A DNA stretch of 64,000 nucleotides, taken from assembly GCA_963751395.1 (NCBI GenBank), contig CAVVUC010000002.1, forward strand, positions 1,240,001 through 1,304,000. Reading direction: 5' to 3'. The position numbers and the translations under genes were made by a program. Source of the stretch: CAVVUC01 sp963751395. Its GTDB lineage: Bacteria; Verrucomicrobiota; Verrucomicrobiia; Chthoniobacterales; Chthoniobacteraceae. The notes under the pieces were generated by a model. That model searched no databases and was not told where the DNA came from. It saw nothing but the letters and a program-made list of their open reading frames with translations. Numbering within the stretch: the stretch's first letter is position 1; each line of letters starts with the position of its first letter. Of this stretch, positions 37,878 through 46,366 are shown piece by piece.

Positions 37878-39251
37878 TCACAGCCTTTGTACGATCGGGT
37901 TGATGTCCAGCGCGATGCCCCGGCCGACGTCGGTGATCGAGCTTGAGTACCACTTCTTGATCATCTTGCCGTTGCCCGATTCGTAGAGCGCAGTGGCGAG
38001 CATGGTCGGGTTGTTTTGCTGGATCGCGAAAGTCTCGAGTCCGGGCCTGTCGGGGTCGATGTCGGTGATGTGGAAGCGGTCGCCGTGAGTCAGTTCCGTG
38101 TAGAAAAGCTGCGTCCCGTTGTCGTCGATGACGTGGCCGATGTCGCACACCTCGTCCTTGCCGTCGTTGTCCACGTCCGCGATGCGAATCTGGTGGCCTT
38201 CGGAGCCCGGCATCACCGCGTGATCCTGTGGCAGGCTCCAGCGCTGGGTCAGCGCGCCGTTGCGGTAATCGAACGCGGTGAAGACGCGGTAGAATGTCCC
38301 GCTGCTCGCGCGGTTGTAGCCGTAGAAGAGAACGCTCGGGCGTTGTCCGTCGAAATATGCGATCGCGCATTTGTTCGTCAGGGTGCCATGAACGGCCCAC
38401 GGATTTGGTAAAGTGGCGCGGGATCTTTCGGTGCCGGTGACTCCGTCAATGACCGAGACGAACTGCGTCGTGTTGTCTCCTGCCGTGATCGTTGCGACCG
38501 GCGTGGTCGTGGTGCCGCTGGTGCCGGTGACGCCGTTTGCGGTGCGCACCAGCACTTCGGCGCGGCCATCGCCATCCATGTCAAAAACCGTGACGTTGTC
38601 CGTATCGCCGACGGAGATCGCCGATGCCCCCGGCTCGTAGAGATACTGGTTCATGCTGTTCGGCCCCATGTCCATCTGCCAGAGCAGCGTGCCGTCCCGT
38701 TTGTAGGCCTGGATGTATTGGTTCACACCTCCCGTTGTGGACAAACGATCCACGACATAATCAAACTCCCCGTCGCCATCGAGATCGCCGACCCAGCAGA
38801 ACTTCACGTCGTAGGGCGGATTGGCCCCGCCGATCACCGGTTGCAGCGGCAACGCGAGATACTGCCGCGTTGGCGGGGCGGCGGGCAATGTGAACGCGAC
38901 ACTCGGCGTCTGCTCGACGCCGTTGATCACCGGCGCGACGTAGTAGGAGTAGCTGTAGTTCGCGAGATTCGTCGATCCGGGCGTATCGGTGTAATCGGTG
39001 GTCGTCGTGATTGGCGAGGTGTTCAGTTTCACTCCCGTGCCGCCATTCGCCGACCGGTAAAGATTGAAAGCAATGTCCGCCGGATCGTTTCCGAGAAGCC
39101 GCCATCCGACATAGACTTGGGTGCTGCTTTTCCGCATCGCGACAACGCCGCGTCCGAGATTCTCCATCTGCCTCTGCGCCTGCGCGGGGTGTGAAACAAG
39201 CAGGCTCATGGCGAGAGCCAGCGTGAGAACGGTTTTGGCGGTAAAATTCAT
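37878..39251 (-). CDS. PL11 rhamnogalacturonan lyase, N-terminal part of a frameshifted giant protein
   Basis: Start ATG at 39251 gives a signal peptide (LTLALAMSLLVSHPAQAQ). The mature protein begins RQMENLGRGVVAMRKSSTQV, then YVGWRLLGNDP and FNLYRSANGG, the family 11 signature, and continues with an eight-bladed propeller rich in calcium-binding loops (GDLDGDGEFDYVVDR, FDMDGDGRAEVLVR, ADVDNDGKDEVCDIG). The enzyme class cleaves the rhamnose-galacturonate backbone of pectin by beta-elimination. Near 37893 the frame shifts (ALDINPI should continue into YKGCEMYSTQPGIYN) and again near 37806. The complete gene, 39251-32901, would encode about 2100 residues: lyase plus beta-helical repeats. Confidence 0.87.
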   Translation of the reverse strand: MNFTAKTVLTLALAMSLLVSHPAQAQRQMENLGRGVVAMRKSSTQVYVGWRLLGNDPADIAFNLYRSANGGTGVKLNTSPITTTTDYTDTPGSTNLANYSYSYYVAPVINGVEQTPSVAFTLPAAPPTRQYLALPLQPVIGGANPPYDVKFCWVGDLDGDGEFDYVVDRLSTTGGVNQYIQAYKRDGTLLWQMDMGPNSMNQYLYEPGASAISVGDTDNVTVFDMDGDGRAEVLVRTANGVTGTSGTTTTPVATITAGDNTTQFVSVIDGVTGTERSRATLPNPWAVHGTLTNKCAIAYFDGQRPSVLFYGYNRASSGTFYRVFTAFDYRNGALTQRWSLPQDHAVMPGSEGHQIRIADVDNDGKDEVCDIGHVIDDNGTQLFYTELTHGDRFHITDIDPDRPGLETFAIQQNNPTMLATALYESGNGKMIKKWYSSSITDVGRGIALDINPIVQRL

Positions 39252-39387
39252 GGGCGGAGGCGTGGGAGGGCAACTACTTTTCAGATAATCTAGCCTTCTT
39301 GCAAATCTAAGCAAAAAAGTTTGCGCGGGTGGACTCCGGAAAATTGTTCCGAAGGCTTGCCCTGCTTCGCATGCAAACCGCACACGG

Positions 39388-39838
39388 ATGAGACTCCTCC
39401 TGAAACTCGCATTCGCCTTCTGGCTCCTGCCGGTCTCGAATCTCATCGCTCACCTGCCTTTTGAAACCAGCATGATCGCGCGGCTTCAGCACGGGGTGCT
39501 GGAGTTGTCCGTCACCTTCTCCAACAGCGCCTCGTTTCCGAGTTGAACGGTGGAATCAAGGGTCAAGCCGCTTTCGACAAAGCCCGCCCATTGCTGCTCA
39601 AACAGGCTGCGCACCTCCACAAAGTCGTCGCGACGGGAGAACCACTGGCGCTACAGCGTGCCGATGCGCGGATGAAGGCCGGCGGAGAGATCGAGTTCTT
39701 TCTGGTCCGACTGACACCCCGCCGATCGCCAGAACAAGTCAGTCGTCCGCACCAACGAAAGCAGATCCGGGCTTTCGAGAATTCTTGAAACTCGGCATCG
39801 TAGAACAATGCCGCGCCTATCTTCCCTCGCGCGCAAGC
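39388..39838 (+). pseudogene. HupE/UreJ-like secreted protein remnant
   Basis: Begins MRLLLKLAFAFWLLPVSNLI, a signal peptide, then HLPFETSMIARL and GVLELSVTFSN. After a frameshift near 39525 it continues RLVSELNGGIKGQAAFDKAR and GGEIEFFLVRL. A further shift gives FREFLKLGIVEQ, which looks like the start of the HupE_UreJ_2 membrane domain (usually KLGIEHI). The sequence then stops; the multi-pass membrane part is gone. It is convergent with the ABC binding-protein gene and overlaps its end. Confidence 0.5.
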
Positions 39839-41382
39839 CCGGCAGCGCGTTTGTATTGAGCGCGAAAGGCATCGCTCAACTCCTTAGCCAGCTTCACCTG
39901 GTCGATCTTTTGCGGTGATTGCAGGGTTTTCCGGATCGGCCCCGATGCAGCCTCGTAGCCGACTCGCGAGAGATCCTGAAAAGCCGCCGTCGCCTGCGGC
40001 GGAAAACTTGCCGCGATCAATGCGCGCCGCGCGTCCCGCAGTTCGTCGTGCGGGTCGATGCACATCGCCCGGACGATGAAGCTGATCGTCCGGAAGAGCG
40101 GCACCGTCCATTTTTCGTGATAAACAAAAGCGTTCGCCTGCACGTAAGGATCGACTTCGGGATCGGAACGAAACGGCGCGAACTCCGGCGAATACAGCTC
40201 GCGTCGGATCGGCAGCCGGCGCAGCGCATATCGCGTCGGGCCGCCGGGCGTGCCGACCTTGAAGTTCCAAAGCTTCTGTCCGTCTGGCGACAGCACGAAC
40301 TCGATGAACGCCCGCGCCAGTTCCGGGTGCGGCGCGCCGCGCAGCATGCCGATCGGATCCGCGCCCACGGACGACCCGCCGGTGGGACTCACGTATTGCA
40401 GGCGCGAGGAGCCGTCGGGTTTCCGCACCGCTTCGCTTTGGAAGCGCCCGTAGAAGTCGATGCACATGCCCGCCGCGGCGTCGCTCGATTCCACGTCGTA
40501 GGGAATCTTCGTCGCGCCGTCGGCGAAGTATCGCGCATTCGCGGAGATCGCCTGGATGAGCCGCAAACCTTCTGTCCATCCGGCTTCCACGGCTTCCTTT
40601 TCCGACGGCGCGTTTGCGGCCTTCTTCAACATCTGCTGCTGGATGAGCATCTCGAACGCCTTTGCCACCGAACCGCTCTGAGTCGGATCGGCAAGTGCGA
40701 CGGTGCCGAAGAATTTCGGGTCCGCGAGATCGCTCCACTGCGCGGGCGGTTTCCCGATTTTCAATCGCGCCAGAGCATCGGTGTTGTAGCAGATGCCGAA
40801 CGCTCCGAGAGCCGCTCCAATCCAGCGGCCATGCGGATCCCAGAACGGTTCGCCGCCGAGCGTTTGCGGAATGACGTTGTCGTTGAACAGCTCCGGATGC
40901 GCCTTCACGAACCCGCAATCGACGAGGCGCCCGGCCGCGGCCTGCTGGTTGAAATCGTAGGTGCCGCCTCCGAAGAAGAGATCGATCCCGCAGCTAACCT
41001 CCGATTCGAGGAAAGCCTTCCGCGCCGGGTCATCCGGCGGCGCCTTCGGGTTGTCGAACGCGCCCTCGACCGCCGAGTTCAAGGGCCGGTGCAGTTTGTT
41101 TGCCCAGTAGTTCTGAAACGCGGCGAGATACTCGGAGGCGAGATAACGCGCGATCTCGCTTGTGCCACCGGGCGTTCGCCAGTCGATACGCACGCGCTCT
41201 CCCGTTTTCGCGAACCAATGTTCGCCGAAAGCGCGGCCAAACTCGTGGCGGGTCGCCTCATTGTGCGGCGTGACGATCACCAACGTGCGGTCCGCCGTTC
41301 CGCGCTCCGCCTTCGGCCGCAGCAGAAGGGGGCCGGTCAGCACCAGCGCCAGCAGCAGAAATATAAACAGGTTTCTCGGCAT
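39817..41382 (-). CDS. ABC transporter substrate-binding protein, iron(III)/sulfate-like
   Basis: 521 residues, with a signal/anchor helix (LFIFLLLALVLTGPLLL). A type 2 periplasmic binding fold follows: TLVIVTPHNEATRHEFGRAF, IDWRTPGGTSEIARYL, FFGGGTYDFNQQAAAGRLVD, FGICYNTDALARL and GSSVGADPIGMLRGAPHPEL. It resembles Fe3+ or spermidine/putrescine binding proteins but is longer, with a C-terminal extension of about 100 residues. The ATPase gene lies 180 bp upstream on the same strand with a perfect hairpin between; the permease is absent from the window. Confidence 0.85.
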   Translation of the reverse strand: MPRNLFIFLLLALVLTGPLLLRPKAERGTADRTLVIVTPHNEATRHEFGRAFGEHWFAKTGERVRIDWRTPGGTSEIARYLASEYLAAFQNYWANKLHRPLNSAVEGAFDNPKAPPDDPARKAFLESEVSCGIDLFFGGGTYDFNQQAAAGRLVDCGFVKAHPELFNDNVIPQTLGGEPFWDPHGRWIGAALGAFGICYNTDALARLKIGKPPAQWSDLADPKFFGTVALADPTQSGSVAKAFEMLIQQQMLKKAANAPSEKEAVEAGWTEGLRLIQAISANARYFADGATKIPYDVESSDAAAGMCIDFYGRFQSEAVRKPDGSSRLQYVSPTGGSSVGADPIGMLRGAPHPELARAFIEFVLSPDGQKLWNFKVGTPGGPTRYALRRLPIRRELYSPEFAPFRSDPEVDPYVQANAFVYHEKWTVPLFRTISFIVRAMCIDPHDELRDARRALIAASFPPQATAAFQDLSRVGYEAASGPIRKTLQSPQKIDQVKLAKELSDAFRAQYKRAAGLAREGR

Positions 41383-41454
41383 CCGGTTTAAGAAATGAAG
41401 CAGGAAATCAGGAAAGCAGGAAAAGAGAGGAACTGCATTGATGTGTCATCGCGT

Positions 41455-41533
41455 GTCATCCTGAGCGCAGCGAAGGATCTCACAAGCGACATCGGTCGTG
41501 GTTTGCGGGATCCTTCGCTGCGCTCAGGATGAC
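41455..41533. repeat. Perfect 25-bp hairpin (CATCCTGAGCGCAGCGAAGG family)
   Basis: Arms GTCATCCTGAGCGCAGCGAA... at 41455-41479 and its exact reverse complement at 41509-41533 enclose a 29-nt loop. It lies between the ABC ATPase and binding-protein genes, where it might attenuate or stabilise the transcript. It is related to the elements at 44078 and 51571. Confidence 0.9.
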
Positions 41534-41562
41534 TGCCGCTTTTCCGTATCTCCGTGATTCAA

Positions 41563-42633
41563 TCATAGCGGCAAAACGACCACGTCGTTCACATCGACCG
41601 TTGCGCAGATTTCTCGATCGTGCGCCATTTCGACGAACCGCGGGTTCATTTCGAAAATCTTCAGCGCCTTTTCTCCGGCGACGAACCGGTACTGCGCCAT
41701 TTCACCGAGATAGATCGCTTCGGCGATACGACCGCGCACGGCATTTTCGCCGTCCGGCTGTGCCTGCAACCGCCACGTTTCGGGACGGATCGAAAGCGTG
41801 ACGGCATCGCCGATTTTCGGCTCCATTTGGCGGCTGCAAACGATCCCGCGGAAGCTGCCGATCGCAGTTTCCACAAGCGCTCTGCCGTCAGAGCACTCGA
41901 CGATTTTGCCATCGAGAAAATTGGTTTCGCCGATGAAATCCGCGACGAATTTCGACTCCGGCCTGCGATAGACCTCGCCCGGCGTTCCGACCTGCCTGAT
42001 GAGACCTGCATCGAGGATCGCCAGCCGGTCGGCGATCGAAAGCGCCTCTTTTTGATCGTGCGTCACGTAAATCGCGGTGAGGCCGGACTCCTTGCAGACG
42101 CGCCGGATTTCACCGCGCATTTCCAGGCGCAGCTTCGCATCGAGATTCGACAGCGGCTCGTCGAGCAGCAGGCATCGCGGACGCACGACGAGCGCCCGCG
42201 CCAGCGCCACCCGCTGCTGCTGGCCGCCGGAAAGCTCGTTGATCTTGCGACCTGCGTAGCGGTCCATCCGCACCGACGCGAGCGCCTCCGCGACGCGCCG
42301 TTCGCACTCGGCTTTTGCGACTCTGCGTTCCTCGAGGCCGAACGCCACATTTTTCGCGACAGTCATGTGCGGCCAGAGCGCGTAGCTTTGAAACATCATC
42401 CCGGTGTTGCGCAGATGAGGCGGCACGCGCGTGACATCGTCCTCGCCAAACAGCACCGAGCCTTCGTCCGGAATGTAAAATCCCGCGATGCTGCGGAGCA
42501 GTGTCGTCTTGCCGCAACCGCTCGGTCCGAGCAGGAAAAAAATCTCGCCCTGTTCGATGCGCAGATTGATTCGATCGAGCGCGACCGAGTCGCCGAATCG
42601 CTTGGTGAGGTTTTTGATCGAGACCGAAATCAT
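41563..42633 (-). CDS. ABC transporter ATPase, PotA/FbpC type
   Basis: 356 residues from ATG at 42633. Walker A is GPSGCGKTT (near residue 37), the signature LSGGQQQRVALARAL near 135, Walker B CLLLDEPLSNLD and the switch histidine in YVTHDQKEAL. A C-terminal TOBE-like domain (residues ~240-350) is present, as in PotA, FbpC and CysA. It should energise import of the ligand caught by the binding protein downstream, although no permease gene accompanies it. Confidence 0.92.
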   Translation of the reverse strand: MISVSIKNLTKRFGDSVALDRINLRIEQGEIFFLLGPSGCGKTTLLRSIAGFYIPDEGSVLFGEDDVTRVPPHLRNTGMMFQSYALWPHMTVAKNVAFGLEERRVAKAECERRVAEALASVRMDRYAGRKINELSGGQQQRVALARALVVRPRCLLLDEPLSNLDAKLRLEMRGEIRRVCKESGLTAIYVTHDQKEALSIADRLAILDAGLIRQVGTPGEVYRRPESKFVADFIGETNFLDGKIVECSDGRALVETAIGSFRGIVCSRQMEPKIGDAVTLSIRPETWRLQAQPDGENAVRGRIAEAIYLGEMAQYRFVAGEKALKIFEMNPRFVEMAHDREICATVDVNDVVVLPL

Positions 42634-42735
42634 TCTCGCCCGAATCGTAGCCGAAGCCGCCCGGATGCAAAGCCGCGAAATCGCCCGACACAATTTGCTC
42701 GCGCGGAAGGGTTAACATCCGGTATTTCTCCGGGC

Positions 42736-43914
42736 ATGATTTACCGTGATTATCTGATCATCGGGGCAGGACAGGCCGGCGTAAGCGTCTGCGAGGGCGT
42801 TCGGGCGCACGACAAAAAGGGCGGCATCGTTCTCATCGGCAACGAATCTTGCCTGCCGTATCAGCGTCCGCCGCTGTCGAAGACTTTTCTGAAAAGCGCG
42901 AAGCCATCGACCGAGAGCCTCCAAATTCACGACGCCGCGTGGTTTGAAAAGAATCACGTCGAGGTCCGGCTCAACACGTCGGTCACTGCATTCAACATCG
43001 ACCGCCACATCGCCGTGCTGACGAACGGGCAGGCGATTGAATTCAAGAAGGCGTGCCTCGCGACGGGCTCCCGCGCGCGGCGTCCGGCAGTGGCCGGCGC
43101 GGTGCTGGGCAATGTCTTTTATTTGCGCTCGGTTCGCGACGCGCTCGCCATCAAGGAGGTCGCCGCAACCGGCAAAGGGGTCGTTGTTGTCGGCGGTGGA
43201 TTGCTCGCAATCGAGGCGGCGGCGGCGCTGACCGAGGCGAAGGTGAAAGTGACGCTCCTGAACCGGCATCGCACCATCTGGCAGAAGCGGCTCGATCAGG
43301 AAACCTCGGAATGGCTCACCGATTATGTTGCTCGAAAAGGCGTGACGCTCATGATGGGCGAGGACTTGAACGGCTTCGAGGGCAAGACCGTTCTGAAAAA
43401 CATCCAGACGAAAAGCGGCAACCGGTTTCCGGCGGAGATGGCGCTGGTCGCGGTCGGCGGCGAGCCGAATCTCGACCTGGTGCTGAACACGCCGCTCAGC
43501 AGTCCGGGCGGGACGCCGGTGAACGAATACCTCGAGACCGATGAGAAAGGCATTTACGCGGCGGGCGATGTCGCGCTGTTTCCGTGCCGGGTTTTCGGCG
43601 GTGTGCGCCGGGTGGATCATTGGGAAAACGCGCTCGAGCAGGGGCTCGTTGCCGGTGCCAACATGACCGGCAAGAAGCGCATCAAATACGACTGCGTGCC
43701 GTATTATTCGAGCGGGATGTTCGATTTGAACTTCGAGTTCTTCGGCGATTTCCGGCTGCCGGCGTCCCGCATCGAATTCAGCGGCGACCGCGCGAAGAAG
43801 AAATTTGTACTCCGCTTTTTCATGGGCACGAAGCTCCACGGCATCATGCATTGCAACCAGGACGAGGCGCACGGAAAAGCGGCGAGAGAGGAACTGCGAG
43901 GGGCGAAGAAGTAG
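42736..43914 (+). CDS. FAD-dependent NAD(P)H oxidoreductase (ferredoxin reductase-like)
   Basis: 392 residues. FAD-binding motif YLIIGAGQAGVSVCEGVRAH at the N-terminus, NAD-binding motif VVVVGGGLLAIEAAAAL near residue 155, and the FAD-contacting GIYAAGDVALFP near 275. YQRPPLSKTFL near 45 is typical of rubredoxin/ferredoxin reductases and of nitrite- or AIF-like enzymes. It probably transfers electrons from NAD(P)H to a small redox protein. Transcribed divergently from the ABC ATPase gene, with about 100 bp between. Confidence 0.88.
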   Translation: MIYRDYLIIGAGQAGVSVCEGVRAHDKKGGIVLIGNESCLPYQRPPLSKTFLKSAKPSTESLQIHDAAWFEKNHVEVRLNTSVTAFNIDRHIAVLTNGQAIEFKKACLATGSRARRPAVAGAVLGNVFYLRSVRDALAIKEVAATGKGVVVVGGGLLAIEAAAALTEAKVKVTLLNRHRTIWQKRLDQETSEWLTDYVARKGVTLMMGEDLNGFEGKTVLKNIQTKSGNRFPAEMALVAVGGEPNLDLVLNTPLSSPGGTPVNEYLETDEKGIYAAGDVALFPCRVFGGVRRVDHWENALEQGLVAGANMTGKKRIKYDCVPYYSSGMFDLNFEFFGDFRLPASRIEFSGDRAKKKFVLRFFMGTKLHGIMHCNQDEAHGKAAREELRGAKK

Positions 43915-44292
43915 ATTTGCAGCCGCGCACTTGTAGCCTGGGTCTGAGACTCCGGTGAAAGCAGGCGGGGGCCCTGGCCACGGGGAGAGCGTGGGAGGTA
44001 CGGGCAACCGCAGCCGGGGTCTCAGACCAACTCTCGAAGAAAAGAGGACTATTGGCCCCCGCCGTGCATACCTGATGGCGCGTCATTCTGAGCGAAGCGA
44101 AGAAACCCGCAATCCACGCCGAGCGACGTTTGCGGGGTTCTTCGCTTCGCTCAGAATGACGCGCGTGAGGGATGGTTCAATCAAATGGAGAGTCCACTTA
44201 TTCGTGCAAAACGGTATCAGACCGCCGGCTACAGCAGAGCGCAGTTGTAGCCGGGTCTGCGACCCCGGTGCGATGCGTTCCGGGCAGCGGGC
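43915..44292. repeat. Repeat-filled gap with 87-bp hairpin
   Basis: No gene. A near-perfect hairpin spans 44078-44164: GCGCGTCATTCTGAGCGAAG and following bases pair with the right arm ending CAGAATGACGCGC, with one mismatch. Units of the TAGCCTGGGTCTGAGACTCC / GTAGCCGGGTCTGCGACCCC type lie at about 43930-43960 and 44245-44270 and form a second, wider inverted pair. Confidence 0.85.
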
Positions 44293-46257
44293 TCAATGCC
44301 CTCCGAAGAATCGTCGGAACGAGCGGAGGAAATTCTCTCGAACGGATTGATCCGACGGCTCCGCGCGACGCACCGGAATTGATCGCCTGCGCGAATCGAA
44401 CTCGTCAGCCGGATATTTCTGCGTCTGCGCGGCGTTCATCACGTCGATCCAGATGGGCAGGGCCAGCGCCGCGCCGTAGCCTTTTGAGATGATCGTCTGC
44501 GGCTGGTCGAGGCCGACCCAGACACCGCACGTCAGCGACTTGGTGTAACCGACAAACCATGCATCGTGATAGTCGTTCGTCGTGCCGGTCTTGCCCGCCG
44601 CGGGTTTGTTCCAGCCGAGCGAACGGGAAGTGGCTGCGGTGCCGCGATCGAGCACCTGGGCGAGGATCGCATTGATGTCCGAGCAGACGCCGCCGTCGAG
44701 CGCGGGCGCGGTGATGTGCGCGGCTCGGTAAAGGACGGTGCCGTACTGGTCGTCGATGCGCTCGATGATGTTCGGCTGTTTCCGCACGCCGTTGTTCGGG
44801 AAAACGGTGAAGGCGCTCGTCATTTCTTTCAGCGTCGTCTCAAACGCCCCCAGAAAGATCGCCGCGTTGCGCGGTGGTTTGCCCAGGCCGACGGCGGCAG
44901 CGGTGCGGCAGACTTTATCGACGCCCGCGTATTCGCCGACGCGCACGCTCATCGTGTTGCGCGAATGGATCAGCCCTTCCTGCGCGGCCATGGGTCCGCG
45001 AAACGTGCCGTCGGAATTCGACGGGCTCCAGTTGCCAATGCGCACAGGCCCGTCATTGATCGAGTCGTCCGGCGAGAGCCCTTGCGCGAATGCGGTCGCA
45101 TACACGAACGGCTTGAACGTCGAGCCGGCCTGGCGCTTCGTAAGCAGCGCGCGGTTGTATGTGCTCTCGCGGTAATCGCGCCCGCCGACGATCGCGCGAA
45201 TGCCGCCGGTGCGGTTGTCGATGACGACCACCGAGCCTTGCAGATACGGCGTGTCCGCGTTCTCGTCGTGCGACTGTGCGTTGAATTGCGCGCGCGTCGT
45301 GTGTCCGTAGCCGGGCCGCTGCTCGATCTTTCGCAACTGCGTTTCAACAGCCGCCGCCGCTGCTTTTTGAATCTGCGGATCGATGGTCGTGTAAATTTTC
45401 AGCCCGCCCTCCTCGACCTGATCGTCGCTGAGAAGCACGTCGAGTTCGCTCAACACCGCGGCCATGGCGTAGTTCTCCTGGATCGCCGGCGCGCGCTTCG
45501 ACGAGACCGCGACCTTCGACTTGAGCGCCGCGTCGGCCTGGTCGCGCGTGATCATTTTCAAATCCACCATGCGATTGAGCACCGCGTCGCGCTGGGCGTA
45601 TGCGCCCTTCAGATTGCGGAACGGCGAGAAGCGGTTCGGGCTGCGGATGAGACCGACGAGCATCGCAGATTCCGAGAGGTTGAGATCGGCGGCGTGTTTT
45701 CCGAAGTAGGCGAGGCTGGCCGTCTCGACGCCGTAGAAGCCCGAGCCGAAGTAAATGCGGTTGATGTAATTCTCGAGGATCTGCTGTTTCGAGAAATGGT
45801 TCTCCATCCGCAGCGCAACGAACGCCTCAAGAATTTTCCGGTGCAGGTTCCGTCCGCCGAGCGGCAGACTGTTGCGGGCGAGCTGCTGCGTGATCGTGCT
45901 CGCGCCTTCGCGCACCAGCCCATGCACCGCGTTGCGTGCCATGGCCCGCGCAATGCCGATCGGATCGACGCCGTGATGTTTGTAAAAGCGCGTGTCCTCG
46001 CGCGCGAGAAGCGCCTGGACGAAATGCTTCGAGACTTTGTTGAGCGGAACCACGACGCGGTTCTCGCCCTGCAACCGGCTGTAGTAGCGCCCGTCCATGT
46101 CGAACACCGTCGAGCGCTCGATCATCGTCTCGACGTCCTTGAGATCAAACGTCCAGGCCCAGATGCCGTAAACCACGCAACCGATCAAACCGGCTGCGAA
46201 CGCAAGCACGAGGAGGCGGTTGCGGAGCTTGAATTTCGTCTTGGTTTTTTTGGCCAC
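44293..46257 (-). CDS. Class A penicillin-binding protein (PBP1A type)
   Basis: About 654 residues from GTG at 46257 (MAKKTKTKFKLRNRLLVLAF). Frames extending to 46317 run through a repeat and are less likely. One N-terminal membrane helix, then a glycosyltransferase domain: ALLAREDTRFYKHHGVDPIG, GASTITQQLARN and KILEAFVALRMENHFSKQQI. The transpeptidase domain has the active-site serine in GSTFKP, an SxN motif in HSRNTMSV and KTGTT near the C-terminus. It polymerises and cross-links peptidoglycan at the inner membrane. Divergent from trmD across a repeat-rich 110-bp spacer. Confidence 0.93.
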   Translation of the reverse strand: MAKKTKTKFKLRNRLLVLAFAAGLIGCVVYGIWAWTFDLKDVETMIERSTVFDMDGRYYSRLQGENRVVVPLNKVSKHFVQALLAREDTRFYKHHGVDPIGIARAMARNAVHGLVREGASTITQQLARNSLPLGGRNLHRKILEAFVALRMENHFSKQQILENYINRIYFGSGFYGVETASLAYFGKHAADLNLSESAMLVGLIRSPNRFSPFRNLKGAYAQRDAVLNRMVDLKMITRDQADAALKSKVAVSSKRAPAIQENYAMAAVLSELDVLLSDDQVEEGGLKIYTTIDPQIQKAAAAAVETQLRKIEQRPGYGHTTRAQFNAQSHDENADTPYLQGSVVVIDNRTGGIRAIVGGRDYRESTYNRALLTKRQAGSTFKPFVYATAFAQGLSPDDSINDGPVRIGNWSPSNSDGTFRGPMAAQEGLIHSRNTMSVRVGEYAGVDKVCRTAAAVGLGKPPRNAAIFLGAFETTLKEMTSAFTVFPNNGVRKQPNIIERIDDQYGTVLYRAAHITAPALDGGVCSDINAILAQVLDRGTAATSRSLGWNKPAAGKTGTTNDYHDAWFVGYTKSLTCGVWVGLDQPQTIISKGYGAALALPIWIDVMNAAQTQKYPADEFDSRRRSIPVRRAEPSDQSVRENFLRSFRRFFGGH

Positions 46258-46267
46258 GGAGAAAAGC

Positions 46268-46350
46268 TTGGAGTAATGGAGCGATGGAGTAATGGAAAAA
46301 CTCTCGCGAACGAGCAACCCCTAATCCATTACTCCAATTCTCCATCACAC
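46268..46350. repeat. Inverted GGAGTAATGG arrays between PBP and trmD
   Basis: TTGGAGTAATGGAGCGATGG and a following GAGTAATGG at 46268-46295 are mirrored by CCATTACTCCAATTCTCCAT at about 46327-46346. The arrays fill nearly all of the spacer between two divergent genes, so any promoters lie within or beside them. Confidence 0.8.
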
Positions 46351-46366
46351 CATTTTTCCACTTCCC

